This document shows, piece by piece, positions 33,120-41,903 of a stretch of 64,000 nucleotides of DNA (position 1 is the first letter of the stretch; the number at the start of each line of letters is the position of its first letter). A model generated the notes under the pieces. That model had not been told where the DNA came from, did not search any database, and saw nothing but the letters and a program-made list of their open reading frames with translations. The stretch lies in assembly GCF_000430025.1 (NCBI RefSeq), contig NZ_KE387020.1:290626-354625 (forward strand), written 5' to 3'. The DNA is from Flavobacterium suncheonense GH29-5 = DSM 17707 (GTDB lineage: Bacteria > Bacteroidota > Bacteroidia > Flavobacteriales > Flavobacteriaceae). A program made the position numbers and the translations under genes.

Positions 33120-36100
33120 ATGAAAAAAACATTACACGCAACTTTATGCCATATCGTAATCACAACAGTACTTCTTCTGAAATTTCAGGCTTCGGAAGCA
33201 CAGTGTGCAGACAGTTTTATCCGACCTGCCGACGGATTTCAGGTTCAGGGATGGTCACCAAGATGCCATAACGGAACCGATGGCGAAATTCATTTCACAG
33301 GCATTAGCAGTACGGCTGGTCCGGATGATTTTACAAATCAGAATTATGCCGTGCGGATATTATCCGGGCCGAATGGAGCAACAACTATTCCGATAACTCC
33401 AAACTCCGCTTCCTTTACCATTACAGGACTGGCTGCCGGGACTTATGTCTTAGATATTATAGACCAATGCGGTGGCAACAGTGCCGATAAAACGGTAACG
33501 CTGTCCAATCCGCCGCTTAACAGTAGTTTGACTCCTGCGACTCATATTTTTAAAGATATCACTGTCCATCCCGCTTTAGGAGAATGTGGCAATATGCTGA
33601 AATTTAGAATTACAATCACCTCAACTAATACAGCAGGAGATCTTATTTGTGTGTTTACCAACCATAACGGGAATACACTAACACACACTAAACCGATTGA
33701 AAGAACTTCACAGCCAGCCAACAAAGTTGTTTTTTTAGACTTAGAAATCCCATCATTATTTTTTGACGAACAAAATGTAACTTATACGATATCAAATTTG
33801 TGCGGAACATTACAAGGAGGCGCCATAACATTACCCACAACCAGCGATATCATTTACGGAATGCCGAGTATTGCAGATACTTCCGATTCCCAAAATCAGT
33901 GTCTTATCGGATACGACATCAAAGTCTTCAGAGATTTCATGACCAACCCTGTTACCGTTACGGTAGAGGAAGCAGCAAACCCTGGGACAACACCATTAGA
34001 CTTTATGGGGAATCCCATTACTCCAAAAACGGTAAACCTGCTTCACCTGAACAGTGTTCCGATGGGTATGGCTACTATTGTTGGATTAGGTCTTAAATAT
34101 AACACTCATTACAGCATCACTTTTACGGATGCCTGCGGAAAAACCGTAACCAAAAACATGGTACAGACAGTTACCCCTTTTAATCCGGCAATAACCTGCA
34201 ATACAGACTCATCCGTAGCTGATACAGGAGGTTATTTTGACGATGCGTCCTTACTTAAATTTAACGGGGTTGCCATTTCCAGTAATGCCGTCGGCCCTTT
34301 AACAATAACCGTAAATTCAGGTCCTGCAACCTATACAACATCTTCGGGAACCGGAAACAGTGCTACTGCGGCGGCCATTCAGTATCCGTACTCCACGGTG
34401 TTTACTTCTCCTTTTTTAAACGATTATATTGCGAACGACTATCTGAAAACTTTCCCTCCAGGAACATACAATATAACCATCACAGATGCCTGCGGTAAAA
34501 CCTACACTTTTAACCACACCGTCAGCTGCGTTAGAAATTTCAACCTAAGTCACTCTTTACAAACTTGTGGTAATGTTTCAGAAAACAGCATTGGTATCCA
34601 ACTGAACATCCCAAAAGCGCTTTTAGGGACAAAAGCCACCATCTATAAAACTGACGGAAGCATCGCACTTACAGGTATTATAAATTCGGGAGCACCCTTT
34701 TACTATCTTGCATATTCCTCATTGGGAACGCTAACCTTTAACCTGCCCAACAACAACCAGTATTTTTTCAGATACGGTGGGGTAACCGAAACGGGCGAAC
34801 TTGCTGAACCTGCCCAGTTTGGAGGTCCCGGTGCGTTACCAAGATTACAGGGCGGCTATCTATACGAATATGCTTTTGAAACCGCATTGACACCTTTCCG
34901 TTTTGAAGCCATTCAGGCTTGTGGCACTTCGGTGACCATGACGGCTACGGGAGGAACCGCCCCATATACCTTTACTGTGCTGGATGCTTCTGGAAACGTG
35001 CAATTGTTCCCGAATCAAAGTGCGGCTTCTTTTTCAGGTTTAACTACCGGAATCACCTATACTGCCAAAGCTATTGATGCCTGCGGACGGGAATTCACCC
35101 AACAGTTTGAAGTTTTTGCGCTTCCGGTGGCCAACATCGAAAGCATTACCCAACCTACCTGTCAAAACAATACCGGAAGTGTAACGGTTAACAATCTTCC
35201 CTCCGATTGGACAATTACGGTAAACCCCGGAGATTTATCCTATCAGGGTACTGCATCGTCCTTCAGCATTAACGATTTGCAACCCGGAGCGTATACGTTC
35301 ACCATTCAGGATAACATCACTACCTGTACAGCAAATCAGAATCTGAACGCTGTTCTCAATGCCGTTCCTCTGTGTCCGATAGCTACCGATGACAGCAGTC
35401 CATACCAAACCGGAGTTGCCGTATCAGTAGATGTACTGCAAAACGACACGACAGGTGCCGTAGTTAACCCCGCTACCGTTAGCTTAGTTCCTCAGGCAAA
35501 TTCTACAAATATTATAACAAACAATCACAACAGTATTATCAGTATGGTTGTGCCTTCGGAAGGAACCTGGTCGGTAGATCCGGTTACAGGACAGATTACT
35601 TTCGAGCCGTTTCCTGATTTTTCCGGTGTTCCTTCCGCTATTGCATACAATGTCCAAGACTACGACAACAACACCAGTAATATTGCAACGGTAAGCTTAG
35701 ATTTATTACCAATAGCTGTAAACGATACCGCAGCTTATATACCGGGCAGTAGCATTACTTTGGATATTACGGCCAATGATACTCCTGGCGATCTTGTTAA
35801 CCCTGCAACTGTTAGCCTTATACTTCCGGACAGTCCAATGCCGGAGAATCCGGAGAATACTACACAACTTCTTCAGATTACAATAACAGATGAAGGTACT
35901 TGGTCTATTAACAACACAACCGGAGCAGCCACTTTCACCCCTATTGCGGGATTTTCCGGCATTCCCACTGCACAACAATACCGGGTAAGGGATTATGAAG
36001 GAAACTTGTCTAACATGGCAACCATCCAACTGCAATTAAGCTGCAACTTTGAGGTGGTATGCCCTACTTTCCCTGATACTACAGTAGCCTGTTACAGCGA

Positions 36101-37151
36101 AATCCCGACAGGCACCCAACTTACCATAGCGGAGTTTGCAATGTTAGGAAATGCCGATGGAAGCATTGGAAATACCCCTTGTGGAGTTATCAAAATCACG
36201 GCTTCTAATTCTCCGTTTTTAGGATGTAATACCACAGTGGAAAGAACCTATACCATAACCGAATATCAGGACAACAACGGAAACGGTATAAAAGATGCAG
36301 ACGAAAACACCATTCTGAACACTGTTGTATGCAGTCAGGTGTTTCATGTAAACGATACGGTTGCGCCTGTTTTCAACGGAACCTTGCCACAGGATCTAAC
36401 ACTCGAGTATTCAGACAGTATCCCTGCAGCCCTAACCTTAACCGCATCCGACAATTGCGGAAATCCTACCGTAACTTTTGATGAGGAAACTGTAGTGGGC
36501 ACTTGTCCCGATAACACCAAAATCATCCGCACCTGGACAGCGGCAGACATTTGTGGGAATGAAACCGTTCACACGCAAACCATTACAATTATCGATACCA
36601 CACCTCCTGTTTTTACCGGTGCTTTACCCACAGACCAAACTTTAGAATGCGGCGACATTCCAACCGCTCCAACCCTGACGGCCACAGATGGCTTCGGAGA
36701 GGTAAGCGTTACCTTCGAAGAGCAGGAAGTACAGGGCGATTGCAAAAGCAAATACAGCCTGGTAAGAACCTGGACAGCTACCGATTCCTGCGGCAACACG
36801 GCTACCCATACACAAACTCTGTACTTCAATTGCCAAATCAAAGTGTACAATGCGGTATCGCCTAACGGAGACGGAAAAAACGATATCTTTTATCTGGAAG
36901 GAATTGAATGTTATCCCAGAAATACGGTGGAAATCTTCAACCGTTGGGGGGCAAAAGTGTTTGAGACAACAGGATACGACAATACTTCAAAGGTCTTCAG
37001 AGGCAAGTCGGAAGGGAAAAATACGGTTTCCAAAAATGAAGCCTTACCAACCGGAACGTACTTCTACATCCTTCGTTACGACTTCAGCGCAAACGGAAAT
37101 CAGAACGAACAAATTGAAAAAACAGGCTATTTATACGTAGTAAACCAGTAA
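33120..37151 (+). CDS. Type IX secretion cargo with gliding-type C-terminal domain (type B sorting)
   Basis: About 1343 residues, secreted and surface-attached. MKKTLHATLCHIVITTVLLL to about residue 27 (SEAQ) is a Sec signal peptide; I chose this ATG over one two codons upstream because it gives the MKK start. The body has Ig- or SprB-like beta modules rich in Thr, Asn and Gly, two tandem 'cadherin-like' segments (DDSSPYQTGVAVSVDVLQND, NDTAAYIPGSSITLDITAND) and two HYR-like repeats near 1080-1250 (TASDNCGNPTVTF, TATDGFGEVSVTF). The last 90 residues (VYNAVSPNGDGKNDIFYLEG, VEIFNRWGAKVFE, LPTGTYFYILRY) are the CHU_C-type sorting domain recognised by the type IX system. The PorP/SprF gene follows three bases later, the usual partner for type B cargo. 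Confidence 0.93.
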   Translation: MKKTLHATLCHIVITTVLLLKFQASEAQCADSFIRPADGFQVQGWSPRCHNGTDGEIHFTGISSTAGPDDFTNQNYAVRILSGPNGATTIPITPNSASFTITGLAAGTYVLDIIDQCGGNSADKTVTLSNPPLNSSLTPATHIFKDITVHPALGECGNMLKFRITITSTNTAGDLICVFTNHNGNTLTHTKPIERTSQPANKVVFLDLEIPSLFFDEQNVTYTISNLCGTLQGGAITLPTTSDIIYGMPSIADTSDSQNQCLIGYDIKVFRDFMTNPVTVTVEEAANPGTTPLDFMGNPITPKTVNLLHLNSVPMGMATIVGLGLKYNTHYSITFTDACGKTVTKNMVQTVTPFNPAITCNTDSSVADTGGYFDDASLLKFNGVAISSNAVGPLTITVNSGPATYTTSSGTGNSATAAAIQYPYSTVFTSPFLNDYIANDYLKTFPPGTYNITITDACGKTYTFNHTVSCVRNFNLSHSLQTCGNVSENSIGIQLNIPKALLGTKATIYKTDGSIALTGIINSGAPFYYLAYSSLGTLTFNLPNNNQYFFRYGGVTETGELAEPAQFGGPGALPRLQGGYLYEYAFETALTPFRFEAIQACGTSVTMTATGGTAPYTFTVLDASGNVQLFPNQSAASFSGLTTGITYTAKAIDACGREFTQQFEVFALPVANIESITQPTCQNNTGSVTVNNLPSDWTITVNPGDLSYQGTASSFSINDLQPGAYTFTIQDNITTCTANQNLNAVLNAVPLCPIATDDSSPYQTGVAVSVDVLQNDTTGAVVNPATVSLVPQANSTNIITNNHNSIISMVVPSEGTWSVDPVTGQITFEPFPDFSGVPSAIAYNVQDYDNNTSNIATVSLDLLPIAVNDTAAYIPGSSITLDITANDTPGDLVNPATVSLILPDSPMPENPENTTQLLQITITDEGTWSINNTTGAATFTPIAGFSGIPTAQQYRVRDYEGNLSNMATIQLQLSCNFEVVCPTFPDTTVACYSEIPTGTQLTIAEFAMLGNADGSIGNTPCGVIKITASNSPFLGCNTTVERTYTITEYQDNNGNGIKDADENTILNTVVCSQVFHVNDTVAPVFNGTLPQDLTLEYSDSIPAALTLTASDNCGNPTVTFDEETVVGTCPDNTKIIRTWTAADICGNETVHTQTITIIDTTPPVFTGALPTDQTLECGDIPTAPTLTATDGFGEVSVTFEEQEVQGDCKSKYSLVRTWTATDSCGNTATHTQTLYFNCQIKVYNAVSPNGDGKNDIFYLEGIECYPRNTVEIFNRWGAKVFETTGYDNTSKVFRGKSEGKNTVSKNEALPTGTYFYILRYDFSANGNQNEQIEKTGYLYVVNQ

Positions 37152-37154
37152 ACC

Positions 37155-38087
37155 ATGAAAACAACTTTAAAAAAAATAACCCGTTGGGTATTCCTTTCGG
37201 TTACGCTGACATCTTCGCTTCCTGTTTTTTCGCAGCAAACGGCGCAATACACCAATTACATGTACAACACCGCCATTATTAATCCGGGCTATACCGGAAC
37301 CCGGGAAGCGCTCAGTCTGTTCGGACTACACCGATCACAATGGGTTGGTTTTGAAGGAGCTCCCGTTACAAGTAGCTTTTCGGCACATTCACCTTTGGGA
37401 GATTCCAAAACAGGCTTGGGTTTTTCATTTGTTAACGAGCAAATCGGCCCTTCGGTTATAAATGATGTTGCGGTAGATTTTGCCTATAGAATTTCCACCG
37501 GCAACAGCACTTTATCGTTCGGGATCAGAGGAGGTGCCAGCATTCTTAATGTGGACTATAACAAACTGGACGTTTACGACCTTTCCGATTCTACCTTTCA
37601 AAACAATGTAGACAATCAGTTTTCACCGAATATCGGAGCCGGGTTATACTGGTATTCCAATCGGCATTACGTGGGAGTTTCGGTACCCGAATTTCTGGAA
37701 ACCAAACACTACCTGAGCAATCAAACCTCTGTAACACAAGAGCACATGCACTATTATATTATGGGAGGTTATGTTTTTAACCTGAACGAGAATCTGAAAT
37801 TGAAGCCCGCTCTTCTCGGAAAAATCGTTAGTGGTGCCCCTTTTCAGCTGGATGCCGCCGCAAACGTAATGTTGTATGACAAATTCACCATAGGCGGTTC
37901 TTACCGATGGAACGCTGCTTTAAGTGCTTTGGCCGGTTTTCAGATAACAGAAAAAATATTTGTTGGCTATGGCTATGATGCCGAAACTACCCGAATGTCA
38001 AATTACAATTCCGGGTCGCATGAAATTTTTCTGAGGTTTGAATTGTTCCCCAAAGAGACAAGAATGGACTCGCCCCGTTTTTTCTAA
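37155..38087 (+). CDS. PorP/SprF-family type IX secretion outer-membrane protein
   Basis: 310 residues with a signal peptide (about 1-27, ending VFSQ) and then the PorP/SprF signature QTAQYTNYMYNTAIINPGYT, followed by GLHRSQWVGFEGAPVTSSFS and a series of amphipathic beta strands ending FLRFELFP. These proteins form outer-membrane beta barrels that assist secretion and surface attachment of a type B cargo encoded next to them. Here the cargo gene ends three bases upstream. It is probably specific to that cargo rather than the core PorP. Confidence 0.93.
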   Translation: MKTTLKKITRWVFLSVTLTSSLPVFSQQTAQYTNYMYNTAIINPGYTGTREALSLFGLHRSQWVGFEGAPVTSSFSAHSPLGDSKTGLGFSFVNEQIGPSVINDVAVDFAYRISTGNSTLSFGIRGGASILNVDYNKLDVYDLSDSTFQNNVDNQFSPNIGAGLYWYSNRHYVGVSVPEFLETKHYLSNQTSVTQEHMHYYIMGGYVFNLNENLKLKPALLGKIVSGAPFQLDAAANVMLYDKFTIGGSYRWNAALSALAGFQITEKIFVGYGYDAETTRMSNYNSGSHEIFLRFELFPKETRMDSPRFF

Positions 38088-38203
38088 CCCGGTTCGCTTG
38101 TCAAAGGTTCCGGTACAAAAATTTAAGAAAACCATAATTTAATTTTTAACAAAAACATAACAACCCAGACAAAAATCAGTTAACTTTTCATACATTTTAT
38201 TAC

Positions 38204-38211
38204 TAATTTTG
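38204..38211 (+). promoter_or_regulatory. Candidate promoter -7 element for the GAF kinase gene
   Basis: TAATTTTG matches TAnnTTTG and lies 60 bases before the start codon of the kinase gene. About 21 bases upstream is GTTAAC in place of TTG. The surrounding sequence (TTTTCAT ... ACTAATTTTG T/C AAA) is closely similar to the promoter at 39700-39730. Confidence 0.5.
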
Positions 38212-38271
38212 TAAAGAGTGGCAGTAACTATCTCGTTATAAGGTGCCCCAGCAACTACTCCATTAAATACG

Positions 38272-39492
38272 ATGCTGTTAGTAAACGAAAGAATGGTACA
38301 GGAAAAGGAAATATTGCGGTTAAAAATTCTGGATGAGTATAAAATTCTGGACACCTTGCCGGAACAAATGTACGACGACATTACCACTATGGCGGCATCT
38401 ATCTGCAATGCACCAATAGCGCTAATCACTTTAGTAGACAAGCACCGGCAGTTTTTCAAATCGCATTATGGCATCGATATTAATCAAACCCCGATTGAAG
38501 ATTCGGTTTGCAGTCATGCCATCCAGTCCGGCGCACCCTATTTCGAAATAACAGACCTTCGTAAAGACAGCCGGTTTAAAGACAACCGTTTGGTTACGGG
38601 CGAGCCAAAAATCGTATCTTACTTTGGGGTTCCGCTCGAATCGGACGAAAAGATTCCGTTCGGTACCTTAAGCATCATCACCACCGAAGTACTGCAACTC
38701 TCCGAATTACAACGAAAAGCCCTGATGAGTCTGGCCAAACAGGTGGTGTACCTGCTCGAATTGCGAAAAAAGAATTTCCTGTTGGATTCGTATCAGGAAA
38801 AACTGGAAAACCATTCGATAAACATGGAGGAATTCGCCTTCATAGCCGCGCACGATTTAAGATCGCCACTCAGAAGCATCAACTCGTTTCTGAAATTGCT
38901 GGAAAGCAAAAACAGCGACCTGTGGGACGAAAAAGACCGGCAGTATTTCGGATTCATTTTCGAAAACGTACAGCGCATGGACAAACTGGTCATCGATTTA
39001 CTAGATTTAGCCAAATGCCACATGAATCATCCTGCCGATGAAAAGGTAAATCTCCATGAATTAATATCCGGAATTTTCGAAGCACAAACCAAAGCAAACA
39101 CCGAACAGCAGGCGCAATTAACGCTCAACAAACTGCCTGAAATTACATCTTCCGGAATTGCTTTAACCATTGTTTTTCAAAACCTGATCGCAAATGCATT
39201 AAAATATCAGCCTAAAGGCAACACTGCTAAAATTGAAATAAGCGGCAGGGAAACCGAAAAACAGTGGATTATTACCGTAAAAGACAATGGCATAGGCATC
39301 GAACAAGACCATTTGCCCGCTATTTTCGAACCTTTCAAACGTCTGCACACCCAATCGGAATTTAGCGGGAGCGGTTTGGGGCTTACCGCCTGTAAAAAAA
39401 TCATCGAGAACCTGAAAGGAACCATCAGCGTGACTTCCGAAAACAACAAAGGAACTGTTTTTACCATCGAACTGCCAAAACAACAAGCTTAA
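38272..39492 (+). CDS. GAF-domain histidine kinase
   Basis: 406 residues, cytoplasmic. About 25-165 is a GAF domain (LDTLPEQMYDDITTMAASIC, VCSHAIQSGAPYFEITDLRK, YFGVPLES) of the kind seen in bacterial signalling proteins. HisKA follows with FAFIAAHDLRSPLRSINSFL (His in AHDLRSP) and HATPase_c with LIANALKYQPKG, KDNGIGIEQDH and GSGLGLTACKK. There is no membrane segment. It lies upstream of two receivers and a LytTR regulator on the same strand, separated from them by about 490 bases, and shares a promoter-like sequence with the first of them, so it may be their kinase. Confidence 0.92.
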   Translation: MLLVNERMVQEKEILRLKILDEYKILDTLPEQMYDDITTMAASICNAPIALITLVDKHRQFFKSHYGIDINQTPIEDSVCSHAIQSGAPYFEITDLRKDSRFKDNRLVTGEPKIVSYFGVPLESDEKIPFGTLSIITTEVLQLSELQRKALMSLAKQVVYLLELRKKNFLLDSYQEKLENHSINMEEFAFIAAHDLRSPLRSINSFLKLLESKNSDLWDEKDRQYFGFIFENVQRMDKLVIDLLDLAKCHMNHPADEKVNLHELISGIFEAQTKANTEQQAQLTLNKLPEITSSGIALTIVFQNLIANALKYQPKGNTAKIEISGRETEKQWIITVKDNGIGIEQDHLPAIFEPFKRLHTQSEFSGSGLGLTACKKIIENLKGTISVTSENNKGTVFTIELPKQQA

Positions 39493-39984
39493 ATTGATTG
39501 CCCAAACAAACAGGGATTTAATTTTTCAATAAAACAAAAAACCACAAAGCGGTCCGTCTTGCCCATAACGACAGTAAATCACGTTGTTACATCTCAAACA
39601 AAAAAGAAAACCGGAATCGCAATTCCTGCCATTTCCGAAAATCAAAACAAAAAACCTCTGATTTGTTATTAATACCAGCCGAAAACACTGCCGGTTCCGT
39701 TGATTTTTTCATTTTAAGTAACTAATTTTGCAAATATTATCGGACTTTTCTGCAAAAACTAAAAACCCGTATATTCCTATCTGAAATCATACGAATGACG
39801 TCAGAAGATCTTGGCAGTAAATCTGGCTGACAGCACTTTTAAAAGTGTTTCTTCCTAAGAAGTTCCAAAATATCCTTATCGGACGATATCGAAGAGCTTA
39901 CTTTATAAAGCATACAAAAAACGCAGTAAAAAATAATCAGAACACAAGCCTGAAAAAACAAATACACGACAACCCAGTTTACAA
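39493..39984 (+). other. 492-base non-coding region
   Basis: No convincing gene. It contains a promoter match at 39700-39730, and further on a perfect 14-base palindrome CACTTTTAAAAGTG (39834-39847). If the promoter serves the receiver gene at 39985, the leader would be about 245 bases long, unusual here. A small RNA or a regulated leader is possible. Confidence 0.5.
39700..39730 (+). promoter_or_regulatory. Bacteroidota-type promoter
   Basis: TTG (39700-39702) and TAATTTTG (39723-39730) are separated by 20 bases, matching -33/-7 elements. The region from TTTTTCAT to CTAATTTTGCAAA closely resembles that upstream of the GAF kinase gene at 38180-38215. The nearest downstream start codon is at 39985. 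Confidence 0.6.
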
Positions 39985-40380
39985 ATGAAGAACATATTAA
40001 TCATAGACGATTCTGTTTTCGACCGTTTAATTGCCAGCGAAGTTATTAAAAGCAGCCTGTTCAACCCGAATGTGGTAGCTTTGGAATCTGCCGAAGAAGG
40101 ACTTGCCTATATTTCCGAGAGAATCGATGTGCCTTCAGAATTACCCGACATCATTTTACTCGACATTATCATGCCAAAAGTAGATGGTTTTGAGTTCCTG
40201 AACCGCTATGAAAAACTAATTGATTCCGTAGCCGTTCCGACTAAAATACATATTTTGAGTTCTACTGTCGATCCGAACGATTTCAGCAAAGCCCTAAAAT
40301 CAAAACACGTTCAGGATTGTATCGAAAAACCTCTTACAAGAGAATCTGTAGAAGCGCTGCTGCTTACTTCAGACAATTAG
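39985..40380 (+). CDS. Single-domain response regulator
   Basis: 131-residue receiver: ILIIDDSVFDRLIASEVI (acidic pair), LPDIILLDIIMPKVDGFEFL (phosphoacceptor Asp), KIHILSSTVDPNDF (switch Ser/Thr) and CIEKPLTRESVE (Lys). No output domain. It is close in sequence to the receiver at 41343 (shared SSTVDPND/VSTTVDDF-type switch region), so the two are paralogs within 1.4 kb. Probably the target of a nearby histidine kinase and a relay or protein-interaction regulator. Confidence 0.92.
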   Translation: MKNILIIDDSVFDRLIASEVIKSSLFNPNVVALESAEEGLAYISERIDVPSELPDIILLDIIMPKVDGFEFLNRYEKLIDSVAVPTKIHILSSTVDPNDFSKALKSKHVQDCIEKPLTRESVEALLLTSDN

Positions 40381-40455
40381 GCAAGCCTTTAAATCGTTTT
40401 TTCTTTTCGTTTAAAGAATCAGTCGCCCCAAATTCTCAAAACAAACCTCTGCATG

Positions 40456-40473
40456 CGCTGTAATACTACAGCG
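40456..40473. promoter_or_regulatory. Perfect inverted repeat upstream of the LytTR gene
   Basis: CGCTGTA-ATAC-TACAGCG: seven-base arms with a four-base spacer, perfectly complementary. It covers the -33 area of the candidate promoter TAAATTTG (40490-40497) for the LytTR regulator. It could be an operator bound by that regulator or another dimeric protein, or a short terminator for the receiver gene upstream (a TTTCTTTTT run follows). Confidence 0.45.
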
Positions 40474-40489
40474 ACAAATTTCTTTTTCG

Positions 40490-40497
40490 TAAATTTG
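40490..40497 (+). promoter_or_regulatory. Candidate -7 element for the LytTR gene
   Basis: TAAATTTG fits TAnnTTTG and lies 33 bases before the ATG at 40530. No TTG is found 19-20 bases upstream; an inverted repeat occupies that position. Confidence 0.35.
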
Positions 40498-40529
40498 GAA
40501 TCGGTCCTTTGACGACCGTCGGGAAAAGT

Positions 40530-41285
40530 ATGAGAACAGTAAAGGCCATAATACTTGAAAACGACACAGAAACGACGCAATTCCTGGATAAGTTCAGCGA
40601 AGACAATTCCCTGATTCTGAACGTTATCGGAAAAGCGGAGAATATCGAATCGGGTCTGGAACTGATAAAGGAACACAAACCCGAACTGATTTTCCTGAAT
40701 GCGGCGGCTGAAAACCTCGTCAACATCAAACTGTTGTCCGATCTGGATTTTAACACCCCCAAACTCATTTTACTGTCGGACGACGTGCGGAAAGCCTATG
40801 AAGCCTTCAAATGCAACGCGGTGGATTTCCTTTTAAAACCCTTGGATTTCAATACAATGATCATTGCGATTTACAAAGTGATTAAAAACATTGAAATGGA
40901 AATCAGTTTTCAGAACCAGAAACTGCAACAGATTGCTTCCATTAACGAGCAGCATAAAAACAATGAATACATCGCGGTTTCCTCTGTGGATAAAATCGAA
41001 TTGCTTAAAATAAAGGATATTATTTTCTGCAAGGCCGAAGGGAAATATACCGAATTCATTTTGGCCAACGGCTTAAAAATAGTGTCCAGCCGCAATTTAG
41101 GTGAATACGACGAACTGCTGAAGGACAATTATTTTTTCCGGATACACCATTCGTACATTATTAACATCAAACACATTACAAAAATATCCAAAAAAGAAGG
41201 GTTTTATTGCGAATTCAGCAACGGAACGGTGCTTCCTGTGGCCAAAAGAAGACAGGAAGAATTTGTAAAATTTATAAAATTCTGA
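40530..41285 (+). CDS. LytTR-family response regulator with degenerate receiver
   Basis: About 251 residues. The receiver (1-120) begins VKAIILENDTETTQFL, but the strand where the phosphoacceptor Asp should be reads PELIFLNAAAENL, so residue 57 is Asn. The Lys region (DFLLKPLD) and the switch Ser (LILLSDD) are kept. The C-terminal LytTR DNA-binding domain (about 155-251) has YIAVSSVDKIELLKIKDIIF, KYTEFILANG, and FFRIHHSYIINIKHI, all typical. I chose the ATG at 40530 (MRTVKAII) because the seven-codon upstream extension starts at TTG and has no family match. It may bind DNA without needing phosphorylation or be controlled in another way. Confidence 0.9.
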   Translation: MRTVKAIILENDTETTQFLDKFSEDNSLILNVIGKAENIESGLELIKEHKPELIFLNAAAENLVNIKLLSDLDFNTPKLILLSDDVRKAYEAFKCNAVDFLLKPLDFNTMIIAIYKVIKNIEMEISFQNQKLQQIASINEQHKNNEYIAVSSVDKIELLKIKDIIFCKAEGKYTEFILANGLKIVSSRNLGEYDELLKDNYFFRIHHSYIINIKHITKISKKEGFYCEFSNGTVLPVAKRRQEEFVKFIKF

Positions 41286-41342
41286 TTTGCAACCTAAATC
41301 CCAAAGTTTGCCCTATTTTTACACCAACAAAAACGGAACGGA

Positions 41343-41741
41343 ATGACAACAAAGTTTAACAAAGTAATGGTTATTGACGACAATGAATTTGACTGTTACA
41401 TTGCAGCGAAATTAATCAGCAACAGCCATCCGGAAACTACGGTACTCGAATTTAATTCCGCCGAATCAGCCCTGCAGTATCTGGTGGACAACCAAAAGAA
41501 TCCGGACATGCTGCCCGAACTTATCTTTCTGGACATCTACATGCCGCTGATGGACGGTTTCGATTTCATCAAAATGTTCAGGCTCTTACCGCAGGATGCA
41601 ACCAAACACTGCGAAATTTGCATCGTTTCCACTACGGTAGACGATTTCTATATTCACAAAGCCAAAATCGACGAAAGCATCCGCCTGTTTACCAGCAAAC
41701 CCATCACAGTGGAATTTCTGGAAAGTCTTTCCGACAGGTAA
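41343..41741 (+). CDS. Single-domain response regulator
   Basis: 132-residue receiver: VMVIDDNEFDCYIAAKLI, LPELIFLDIYMPLMDGFDFI (phosphoacceptor Asp), CIVSTTVDDFYIHKA (switch), FTSKPITVEFLE (Lys). No output domain. It is a paralog of the receivers at 39985 and 24521. It follows the LytTR gene by 57 bases and precedes the cpsB gene by about 160. A -7-like TATTTTTA lies about 30 bases before its ATG. Confidence 0.92.
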   Translation: MTTKFNKVMVIDDNEFDCYIAAKLISNSHPETTVLEFNSAESALQYLVDNQKNPDMLPELIFLDIYMPLMDGFDFIKMFRLLPQDATKHCEICIVSTTVDDFYIHKAKIDESIRLFTSKPITVEFLESLSDR

Positions 41742-41845
41742 CACAACTTTTATCCGTTTTTTTTATTTTCTCCTACCGTTCAAATCGTTTAGCAGACCCT
41801 TTTTAACCCTAAAAAATTGTTCGGATTTTGTTTTGTCTCCATGCG

Positions 41846-41876
41846 TTGCAGAACAACAACAGAAATAGTACTTTTA
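41846..41876 (+). promoter_or_regulatory. Promoter for the CpsB phosphatase gene
   Basis: TTG (41846-41848) and TACTTTTA (41869-41876) are 20 bases apart, a good -33/-7 spacing, the -7 element differing from TAnnTTTG at the last base. Transcription should start near 41883, which supports the ATG at 41904 and rules out the longer frame beginning at 41817. Confidence 0.5.
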
Positions 41877-41903
41877 CGGCATTCAAAAAAGCACCTTTTT
41901 AGC

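Noticed and set aside
38139..38459. A minus-strand open frame of 106 residues
   Set aside because: It overlaps the start of the GAF histidine kinase gene and looks like a chance frame; the kinase has clear domains and a promoter.
41817..41903. Longer CpsB start
   Set aside because: It runs through the probable promoter (41846-41876), and the extension has no family resemblance.
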